Positions 7,064 through 12,704 of a DNA stretch of 12,704 nucleotides are shown one piece after another. Origin of the DNA: Syntrophobacterales bacterium (lineage in GTDB: Bacteria; Desulfobacterota; Syntrophorhabdia; Syntrophorhabdales; WCHB1-27); NCBI GenBank assembly GCA_017881765.1, contig JADGQN010000098.1:1-12704 (forward strand), in the 5' to 3' direction. A program made the translations under genes and the position numbers. Positions within the stretch are counted from its first letter, which is position 1. The number at the start of each line of letters is the position of its first letter. The notes below the pieces were generated by a model, which saw nothing but the letters and a program-made list of their open reading frames with translations, was not told where the DNA came from and made no database searches.

Positions 7064-7138
7064 ACGCTTCCCCTTAATGGATAAAGATCTGTTTTCTGAA
7101 CCCCGACCCCTTGAACCCTTTGTCCCTCGAACCCTGCT
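7064..7138. repeat. Short periodic GAACCC tract in spacer
   Basis: The 75-bp spacer between the FAD oxidoreductase and DUF89 genes has GAACCC at 7098, 7113 and 7129, that is every 15-16 bp, inside a C-rich stretch. Read on the transcribed strand it is a GGGTTC repeat. Similar degenerate purine-rich units fill the 1304-1511 spacer, so this may be the same kind of sequence. No gene is visible. Confidence 0.45.
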
Positions 7139-8818
7139 TTAGAACGCTCTTCCCTCCCACGGCTTGTACTTTAACTTATAGTCCTGAGAGATAATCTTGT
7201 AGCAGTTGTATCCGCTGCCGCGGCCGATGCCGTGTGCGGAGTGCGCTGCCGATGAACAAAGGTAATAGTTCTTCACCGGCATGCAGTAGTTGGAGATTTC
7301 CGGGAAGGGACGCATCCTGCCAAGGTGGCTCAGGTCAGAATCGAGTGCTCCCCATCCACCACCGGGCATGCACGGATTACGGTTCACCACGTCATCAGGC
7401 GTCGTGATGAAGGCTTCGATGAAGTTGTCCATCGTGACATTGGGGGCATACTTTGCCCACTCTTTCACCATTCTTCCCACGACCTCCCGTTTCATCTTCA
7501 GCCACTCTTTCTCGGAAAAGTTGCGCCACGGGCACGTGAACTCTTCGAGGAGTGCGGTAAACCTCCCCGCGGGTGCTCGGGTTCTATCCCATTGCGAGTC
7601 CGGAGCAACGAGGAGATAGAGCTTGTTGGCAATACCGAGATCCCAGCGTTCCTGCTGATACTTGCCGCTCAGGAGGTATTCAGGGTCCGCTTCGCCGAAA
7701 TACAAGCGCGGCACCATACCTAAATCCGGGTTCATCGGGTATTTGGGCGCTTCCATGAGCGCAATATTACCCCAAAAGAGCTGTGTGCGCTCATAGCCCG
7801 TATCTTCCAATCTCGGAGGTTTTTCCTTCAGCTTCTGCGCCTTAGCCCACACGCCCGGGGGTACATGCTCTTTGCCCAGTGCCTCCAGTGTCAGCTCGAC
7901 GCTGAGGTCGCTGATCACGATGTCGGCAGCGATCTCGGTCCCATTCTTCAACTTTATCCCTTTGGCAGCGCCATTCTCTACCAGGACCTTTTCAACCTCG
8001 CTCAGCACATAGAACTCGCCACCGTAACTTTCAAACGCGCGGAGCAAGGCATGCGTTATGGAGTGAGTTCCACCTATGACAATCGCAGCCGCATCCATGG
8101 AAAAGACAAGGCCGAGGGCGTGAATGTGATAGTAAAGCCCGGGCTGGTCGCAGGGAAAGAGCCCGTTCGAGGTCTGCATGGCCCTCATATAGAAGGTCTG
8201 CACCTCGGGACTTTCAAAGAGGTCGGTAGCAATCTGCCCCACCGTCATGGTCGCGTACTTCGGATCGATCCCGTTTTTCGGATCATCGAAGAGCTCCTCC
8301 AGAGGATCTTTGTCTCCCCATTCCCCGGGGGCGGTGTAGCGGTATTTGCCGAACGCAGCCCTCCATTTGTTCTTGTATTTGTATATCAAGTCTTCAACTA
8401 CGTGAGCATCGTGCTTGCTAAACTTTCCCACTTCGTCGACCATGAGCTGGGCATTGGCGGATGAAAACTCGGCCCTCCCCGTCACAGGGTCCACGACATG
8501 GAAGATGGTCTTACCCAAAATGTATTTTCCGCTGGGATAGATCCATGCCTCGTTATACTCGGGGAATGTGTAAACGAGCCCATATTCCCTCAGGTTGAAA
8601 TCGGCATAGGCCGGATGGCCGTAAAACCGGGTGAAATGGGCACAAGGGTTCTGAATAAAGCCCGGGAGCGGCAACTCCTCGCCGCATGCGCCGCCGCCCA
8701 TTTCGTGCCATCTCTCGAACATGGCGGTCTTGAGACCTGCCTTTGCCAAATAGCAGGCAATGATCGTCGCGTGGTGTCCACCTCCAACTATCACTGCATC
8801 ATATTTCTTATCCGGCAT
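7139..8818 (-). CDS. Phytoene-dehydrogenase-like FAD oxidoreductase (paralogue 1)
   Basis: A 559-residue flavoprotein of the CrtI/phytoene dehydrogenase-like amine-oxidase superfamily. The N-terminal FAD-binding strand-turn-helix is YDAVIVGGGHHATIIACYLA at residues 6-25, with Glu35 following and a GGG turn at about 41-43. The usual third glycine of GxGxxG is replaced by Ala17 within a HHA triplet. The C-terminal FAD contact region at 517-536 (NYYLCSSAAHSAHGIGRGSG) is also divergent from the common LAGAxTHPGGG form. It would carry out an FAD-dependent desaturation, saturation or isomerisation; carotenoid-type substrates are not implied by this distant similarity. The ATG at 8818 has AAGGAGG 5 nt upstream. 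It follows the small unknown protein by 27 bp and shares the cluster with a second, more canonical paralogue at 9357-10991. Confidence 0.85.
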   Translation of the reverse strand: MPDKKYDAVIVGGGHHATIIACYLAKAGLKTAMFERWHEMGGGACGEELPLPGFIQNPCAHFTRFYGHPAYADFNLREYGLVYTFPEYNEAWIYPSGKYILGKTIFHVVDPVTGRAEFSSANAQLMVDEVGKFSKHDAHVVEDLIYKYKNKWRAAFGKYRYTAPGEWGDKDPLEELFDDPKNGIDPKYATMTVGQIATDLFESPEVQTFYMRAMQTSNGLFPCDQPGLYYHIHALGLVFSMDAAAIVIGGTHSITHALLRAFESYGGEFYVLSEVEKVLVENGAAKGIKLKNGTEIAADIVISDLSVELTLEALGKEHVPPGVWAKAQKLKEKPPRLEDTGYERTQLFWGNIALMEAPKYPMNPDLGMVPRLYFGEADPEYLLSGKYQQERWDLGIANKLYLLVAPDSQWDRTRAPAGRFTALLEEFTCPWRNFSEKEWLKMKREVVGRMVKEWAKYAPNVTMDNFIEAFITTPDDVVNRNPCMPGGGWGALDSDLSHLGRMRPFPEISNYCMPVKNYYLCSSAAHSAHGIGRGSGYNCYKIISQDYKLKYKPWEGRAF

Positions 8819-8845
8819 GCTGACCTCCTTGATGTATACGCTTCA

Positions 8846-9277
8846 TCATCGTCTTGGTGGAATAGGTCCGGGCCCTTGTTTGGCCAGCGCTGAAGGAATA
8901 GGTCCCGGCCCTGTCCTGGGTGCAGCCTGAGCAGCCGTTGCGGCGGCGGGTCCTGGAGCACCTGCAGCGGCCGTCTCCGCTGTCGCAGGTGTTGCATAAA
9001 CCGGGTCCTTGGAGAAAAAGAATTTAATCCCCTTCAAGATCAACATGGGATTCGTAAGGACCACCTTTGCCATATGTCTCAGGTCTGACGGGTCCACAAA
9101 AGCCCTTACCGTCCAGTTGACCGGGCTAACCACTTGTATGACCATGAGCATTCTCATCGGCTCGAGTCTTCCCTCTTTAGGGGGCTCCAGCGTCGACGGC
9201 ACCACTTCCGTGGTCTCTATCTTTGCCACCTTAGCCGTAAGCAACGTTCTTCCTAAACCGGTCGATCGTACGAACAT
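8846..9277 (-). CDS. Small unknown protein with Pro/Ala/Gly-rich tail
   Basis: A 143-residue protein I do not recognise. Residues 1-95 look folded, with KVAKIETTEVVP, a hydrophobic MRMLMVIQVVSPVNWTVRAF (41-60) and a KVVLTNPMLILKGIKFFF segment (71-88). Residues 96-143 are low complexity, rich in Ala, Pro and Gly, and contain GPGPIP twice (123-128 and 135-140). The DNA behind these is a 20-bp near-repeat 36 bp apart (8859 and 8895). The 41-60 segment could be a beta strand pair rather than a membrane span. The ATG at 9277 has GGGAGGA upstream. It is sandwiched between the two FAD oxidoreductase genes, 79 bp after one and 27 bp before the other, so it may be an accessory or linker subunit of them. 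That role is inference. Confidence 0.75.
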   Translation of the reverse strand: MFVRSTGLGRTLLTAKVAKIETTEVVPSTLEPPKEGRLEPMRMLMVIQVVSPVNWTVRAFVDPSDLRHMAKVVLTNPMLILKGIKFFFSKDPVYATPATAETAAAGAPGPAAATAAQAAPRTGPGPIPSALAKQGPGPIPPRR

Positions 9278-9293
9278 CGTTCCTCCCTTTCTC

Positions 9294-9326
9294 GTCTATC
9301 TAGTCCACCTGGTCGGCCAGATAGAC
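9294..9326. repeat. Hairpin in leader of the small unknown gene
   Basis: GTCTATCT (9294-9301) and AGATAGAC (9319-9326) are a perfect 8-bp inverted repeat around a 17-nt loop. It sits in the 79-bp gap after the FAD oxidoreductase gene at 9357-10991 and ends 6 nt upstream of the TCCTCCC (9281-9287) that is the ribosome site of the small unknown gene. There is no T-run on the transcribed side, so a simple intrinsic terminator is unlikely; an RNA-processing or stabilising stem is more plausible. Confidence 0.5.
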
Positions 9327-9356
9327 TAAATGACCAAATAGACATTTTTGTCGTCC

Positions 9357-10991
9357 TCAAAACAGCCCGAGGTCTCTGGCTTCTTTAACGCCCCTGGCTT
9401 CAGGCCACCATTTCTTGATCCCTAAATCCTCAGCTATTTTTTCCGCTGCGTTGAAGCCGGGACCATACGTGATCATGCCACCCGAGTGCGTGCAGGCCCC
9501 CGCGAGGTAAAGTTTTTTTATCGGTGCGTCGTGCTGGCTGCAGTACTCATTCGGTCTGAAATAGCCCATCTGCAAGGGCAGATACGCGCCTTGCTTGAAG
9601 CAGCCCTGCTTCATGTCCGGGAACTTGTTCTCGGTGTCGAGGGGCGTCCCGATGTAATCCCAGACCATCGTCTCCGCGTTCATATTGGGTGCATATTTAC
9701 CCAGCGTTGCCTTGCATTGCTCGGCGTACTCCCTTCTCATGCGCATCCAGGCTTGGGGCCCGCCGTTCTTGAGGTTATACGGCGCGCATTCCATCGAAAT
9801 GAGACCGATGTGCTTGACGGCGCTGTCGGGCCGGCGGTGGACCCTGATGGGATCATGCAGCGAGGGAAAACAGCAGTTAAAACCTCCGTTATGCAGCTCG
9901 CCCCGCTTGGAGGCCTCAAAATGGCTGACGAGGTCCTCTTCGCTCTCATAGCCTACGACATAGATGAGCGATTTGGAGAGCTCCGGGTCCCCCTTGAGAG
10001 CAGTGAATTGCGGCAGTTCCGTGAGTGCCAGATGGACGGTGAAGAAACTCATGTCCGAATAGTGCCACTGGTCGAGCCGCGTGATCAGCTCCGGATCAAG
10101 GTACTCCTTCCCGACGTAATCGTAGAAGGTCTGGTGAGGGTTGAGGGAGCTGCAAACAAATTTGTTTGCCTTGATTATGGTGCCGTCATCAAGCTCTACA
10201 CCCTTTGCCTCGCCCCCTTCGATAACAATCCGTTTGATCATGCAGCCGCTGATTACCCTGCTGCCATGCTCAGAAATATACTTTCCCATCAGGTGGGCGA
10301 CGTGGTGGGACCCCCCGCGGGAGAGGCGGAAATGCCAGCCGCGATTGATCATGAGGGGCACCAGATATCCGAGACCCTCAAGGTCGTAGTCGAGTCCCCA
10401 CATGGTCGCGAGGTAGAGGAACAGGGCCCGCACCCGATCATTTTCGAACCACGAGTCTACGATCTGCCTCGGCGTATATCCGGTCAGTTCATCGTCCCAC
10501 TTCGTTGCCGGATGCAGTTCCAGCTTTGCAGCTTGCTCCAGGCTTGGCAGCGGATTCACGTAACTCGCGGGCGCGAGGAAGATGTCCATGGCCTCCTCTG
10601 ACCAGGCGACGAAGTTGCGAAAGGACTCCGCATCCTTCTGAGAGAATTTGGCTATCGACTGGGCCGACTTTTCCGTATCCTTGTACAGGGCGAGGTAAGT
10701 TCCGTCCTTGAATGGCATAACAATCTGGACATCCGGATAGATCCAGTCGAGGTCGTAGCGCGTGTCCAGTCCAAGATCACGCATCGGCGGCGCATATTCG
10801 ACCATCATATGGTAGATGGCGTGACTGTCCACGAGCATGCCCGGAAGAAGGAGATTTTCTGTGGCCAGCCCGCCCCCGATCTCATAACGCCTCTCAAGGA
10901 TTGCCACTTTCAAACCGGCCTTGGCCAGGTAACATGCCGTTGTGAGTCCGTTAGGGCCGCCGCCGATTATGATTCCATCGAATTCAAGCAT
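9357..10991 (-). CDS. Phytoene-dehydrogenase-like FAD oxidoreductase (paralogue 2)
   Basis: A 544-residue member of the CrtI-like FAD oxidoreductase family with canonical motifs at both ends. The N-terminal dinucleotide fold reads GIIIGGGPNGLTTACYLAKA (6-25) with a complete GxGxxG, then a Glu at the end of the second strand (ILER) and GGGLATE. The C-terminal FAD region is KLYLAGACTHSGGMITYGPG at 493-512, followed by FNAAEKIAEDLG. It should carry non-covalent FAD and catalyse a redox change at C-C bonds; the substrate is unknown. The ATG at 10991 has AGGAGG 4 nt upstream and begins the homology; the frame extends to 11054 without support. It is the first gene of the cluster, preceded by a 140-bp spacer with an operator-like palindrome. 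It is a diverged paralogue of the protein at 7139-8818, and both keep the CYLAKAGLK helix. Confidence 0.88.
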   Translation of the reverse strand: MLEFDGIIIGGGPNGLTTACYLAKAGLKVAILERRYEIGGGLATENLLLPGMLVDSHAIYHMMVEYAPPMRDLGLDTRYDLDWIYPDVQIVMPFKDGTYLALYKDTEKSAQSIAKFSQKDAESFRNFVAWSEEAMDIFLAPASYVNPLPSLEQAAKLELHPATKWDDELTGYTPRQIVDSWFENDRVRALFLYLATMWGLDYDLEGLGYLVPLMINRGWHFRLSRGGSHHVAHLMGKYISEHGSRVISGCMIKRIVIEGGEAKGVELDDGTIIKANKFVCSSLNPHQTFYDYVGKEYLDPELITRLDQWHYSDMSFFTVHLALTELPQFTALKGDPELSKSLIYVVGYESEEDLVSHFEASKRGELHNGGFNCCFPSLHDPIRVHRRPDSAVKHIGLISMECAPYNLKNGGPQAWMRMRREYAEQCKATLGKYAPNMNAETMVWDYIGTPLDTENKFPDMKQGCFKQGAYLPLQMGYFRPNEYCSQHDAPIKKLYLAGACTHSGGMITYGPGFNAAEKIAEDLGIKKWWPEARGVKEARDLGLF

Positions 10992-11064
10992 GATTCCTCC
11001 TTTAGACAAACTTTTCGCTACCTTACCTTGTAGCACATCCTCATATTTGGGCAAGGCAAATTAA

Positions 11065-11080
11065 TTTATGCGTGCATAAA
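11065..11080. promoter_or_regulatory. Operator-like 16-bp palindrome
   Basis: TTTATGC-GT-GCATAAA is a perfect inverted repeat of 7 bp with a 2-bp spacer, placed 74 bp upstream of the first gene of the metabolic cluster in an AT-rich stretch. Size and symmetry are those of a site for a dimeric repressor or activator. I could not identify a convincing -35/-10 or -24/-12 pair around it, so the promoter itself is not annotated. No regulator gene is present in the window. Confidence 0.5.
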
Positions 11081-11131
11081 GAAAATTGATAGGAAGGGAG
11101 AACAGTCTATTGCGGTGGGTGGTTCGTGATG

Positions 11132-12004
11132 CTAATCCTCGAAATTTTCAGGGTGGGCTAATGCCTCTAGTCGGTCTTCCATCGATTTCTGCAGACATCC
11201 GGCATCGGCGCCGCAGGTGTTCCGTTTGGCGAGCCATGCCTTTTGTGCGGCTTTCAACTTTTCAACGTTGGCGCTGGGCACCCATCCTGGCACACTCCTG
11301 TCATCCTCAAGATCCCGAGTGGCGTTGGCGTACGCTTCTGCTATGCTCTTATCGAACGAGGCGAGCGATAAAGAACGGCAGATTGTCTTTTCGGAAGGGA
11401 TCTTTGCCTTGTTACAGTCAAAGGAGGCGACAGGCTTTGCGTTCTCAGGCAAGCGGTTAAGAATGAGAATTGTTTCGTCATACGAGCGCAAGGCCAATTG
11501 ACCAGTGGGAAGGACAACCATCCACGCGCCTCTGATACCGCCCGCCCGGCCCAAACTAGCGCCCCAGACACGACCCTTGCAGCTCACACTCAGAACATCA
11601 ACGGGTGCTTCGTCAGCGAGGGGCAATTCGTAGTCCTCGGGTGTGGGCGTTTCAGGCGGGAGTCCTCTGCCGGCCATGCTCTTTTTGATGAGTACACCGG
11701 CCGTCATGCGCTTATGCGTTATCATGGGGCCTTCACATAAATCCGGAACTGACGTATTCCATGCAAGTTTGTCCGGAGAAATGGTAAGCAGCCTGCCCTT
11801 GTCTCTTGGGTCATTGTATTGGATGTTCCGTGTGCGACTCGATCCCGTATCGATGTTGACTTTTGTGACCTGCCAGGTACCGAGGAGGGACTGCGGGACC
11901 GGTGCGGCAGATTCATCTATCGCAAGGGCCGGGCCATGGAGTGTGAAGAAGATTACCAGCAGGTGAAGAGGCCAAATTCTGGAAAAGTTATCTCTTATCG
12001 ACAT
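11132..12004 (-). CDS. Secreted protein with C-terminal LprI (lysozyme-inhibitor-like, DUF1311) domain
   Basis: A 290-residue exported protein. Residues 1-28 form a signal peptide with a hydrophobic LHLLVIFFTLHG core and a likely cut after ALA. Residues 35-185 form a region I do not recognise, starting LLGTWQVTKV and including two cysteines (90 and 142). Residues 195-285 match the LprI/DUF1311 pattern: Cys197, Cys209, AAQKAWLAKRNTC (252-264), Cys270 and EDRLEAL. The namesake LprI of Mycobacterium tuberculosis inhibits lysozyme; many other members are untested. The ATG at 12004 has GGGGAG upstream. It follows a lysozyme-like gene by 15 bp, so a role as periplasmic inhibitor or immunity protein for that enzyme is attractive but inferred. 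Confidence 0.8.
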   Translation of the reverse strand: MSIRDNFSRIWPLHLLVIFFTLHGPALAIDESAAPVPQSLLGTWQVTKVNIDTGSSRTRNIQYNDPRDKGRLLTISPDKLAWNTSVPDLCEGPMITHKRMTAGVLIKKSMAGRGLPPETPTPEDYELPLADEAPVDVLSVSCKGRVWGASLGRAGGIRGAWMVVLPTGQLALRSYDETILILNRLPENAKPVASFDCNKAKIPSEKTICRSLSLASFDKSIAEAYANATRDLEDDRSVPGWVPSANVEKLKAAQKAWLAKRNTCGADAGCLQKSMEDRLEALAHPENFED

Positions 12005-12019
12005 CTTGGCTCCCCACTA

Positions 12020-12704
12020 TCATCCACGTAAGCGACCGTAATCTCCGTACAGGTACAGTGCTATTTCGTCATGACGCCGGTTAACCAGCGTTTTAAAGAC
12101 CTCCCCTGCACTCGCCACAGATTCGTTCATTTTCTGCATCGCGTCCACAATCCGGCCGTGGTTCATTAGATTGGCAACGTCCGTGACCTTCTTGGGCGCG
12201 TTGTAGGCAAAACAGACCAGTGCATCGAATTCATGCTGCAAGAGGTCAATCTGGACGGGCCGCTTCACAAATGGTTCGTAATTAGGAAGTAGGCGGGATA
12301 GGAGTCGCATTTGCTGCTGGGGTGTAAGGTTGACCAAATCCGAGTTGTTATTAGCGAATTCTTGTGCTTCTCTGCCTGCCAAGCCAGAGGCTTCTGCTAC
12401 TTTTTGAGCCGTCTCCGGCTTGAGATCGATCGCGATCATATCGTCAATGATGGCTTGCTCTTTGCGGGTTTTCATGTCATAGCCTGGCCCCAACGTAACC
12501 CCGCTCGCACCTTTCGGCCAATGTAATCGATTGCTCACACTCTCCTGGCTCTCGTGACTATAAATGAACCGCAAACCATTCTTTGAAGTATGTAAGCTTC
12601 GCGGTCGCTGAGAAAGCATGGGAGGAAACGGCTGAGCCATTGCGGTTAGTGCCGAACCAGCAATGAACGAACCGATGCGGAGCATCAGGTCGGCCAGGTT
12701 ATCG
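12020..12704 (-). CDS. Pesticin/T4-lysozyme-like muramidase, 5' end beyond window
   Basis: The C-terminal part is a lysozyme-like glycoside hydrolase. Counting from the Met at 12685, the catalytic Glu is probably Glu45 in FIYSHES, followed by GVTLGPGYDMKTR with Thr64 and Asp70. The Thr-to-Asp spacing of six matches that described for pesticin (Glu, Thr, Asp set). The helical remainder includes LLQHEFDALVCFAYNAP and LVNRRHDEIALYLYG, the usual C-terminal part of GH24-like lysozymes. The frame has no stop from 12685 to the window edge (it reads DNLADL before the Met), and no Shine-Dalgarno site precedes that Met, so the gene most likely continues upstream and the N-terminal domain is missing here. 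The LprI-type gene begins 15 bp downstream. Enzyme class is fairly sure; biological role (secreted effector, phage-type lysin or cell-wall remodelling) is open. Confidence 0.78.
   Translation of the reverse strand, partial: DNLADLMLRIGSFIAGSALTAMAQPFPPMLSQRPRSLHTSKNGLRFIYSHESQESVSNRLHWPKGASGVTLGPGYDMKTRKEQAIIDDMIAIDLKPETAQKVAEASGLAGREAQEFANNNSDLVNLTPQQQMRLLSRLLPNYEPFVKRPVQIDLLQHEFDALVCFAYNAPKKVTDVANLMNHGRIVDAMQKMNESVASAGEVFKTLVNRRHDEIALYLYGDYGRLRG

Noticed and set aside
9486..10601. 371-codon open frame on the plus strand
   Set aside because: It lies wholly antisense to the well-supported FAD oxidoreductase gene, has no recognisable motif, and reflects the codon bias of the true gene. Similar antisense frames at 4088-4894, 7865-8464, 2248-2859 and 4542-5216 were rejected for the same reason.
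7139..10991. Carotenoid biosynthesis cluster
   Set aside because: The flavoenzymes are only distantly CrtI-like, and no phytoene synthase, GGPP synthase or cyclase is present.
10992..11054. Longer N terminus for FAD oxidoreductase paralogue 2
   Set aside because: The dinucleotide-binding strand begins right after the Met at 10991, which has AGGAGG in front of it.

Overview
All ten protein-coding genes in this 12.7 kb window lie on the minus strand, so transcription runs from the high-coordinate end to the low end. Moderate GC, strong AGGAGG-type ribosome sites, a split PEP-synthase-like dikinase, two phytoene-dehydrogenase-like flavoenzymes and palindromic intergenic repeats suggest an anaerobic Desulfobacterota (former Deltaproteobacteria) chromosome, possibly of the Syntrophorhabdus type. 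This lineage call is an impression from gene content; no rRNA or tRNA is present to support it.

Right end (about 11132-12704): a pesticin/T4-lysozyme-like muramidase, open at its 5' side at the window edge, is followed 15 bp later by a secreted protein with a C-terminal LprI (lysozyme-inhibitor-like) domain. The order toxin then inhibitor suggests an effector/immunity pair or a hydrolase with its own inhibitor.

Spacer (10992-11131): 140 bp holding a clean 16-bp palindrome (11065-11080) that looks like an operator in front of the metabolic cluster.

Metabolic cluster (10991 down to 43): CrtI-type FAD oxidoreductase; small unknown protein with a Pro/Ala/Gly-rich tail; second CrtI-type FAD oxidoreductase; DUF89 (ARMT1-like) phosphatase; NAD-type SDR; a PEP-synthase-like protein carrying the phospho-histidine domain; the matching ATP-grasp protein; a duplicated NIPSNAP-like ferredoxin-fold protein; and a Tm-1-like/UPF0261 protein. 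The two dikinase halves match in layout and size the alpha and beta subunits of phenylphosphate synthase, which phosphorylates phenol using ATP (giving AMP and Pi). Together the genes suggest a pathway in which a hydroxylated substrate is activated by phosphorylation and oxidised or reduced by the flavoenzymes and the SDR. The substrate cannot be read from the sequence, and no UbiD-type carboxylase or regulator is visible here.

Structure between genes: four of the intercistronic gaps hold inverted repeats that end a few bases upstream of the next gene's Shine-Dalgarno site (1304-1511, 3254-3422, 5915-6043, 9294-9326). Two of them share a palindromic core (CGTAC-N5-GTACG) and a second motif at identical distance from the centre, but have different outer arms, each self-complementary. 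This is the clearest unexplained pattern in the window.
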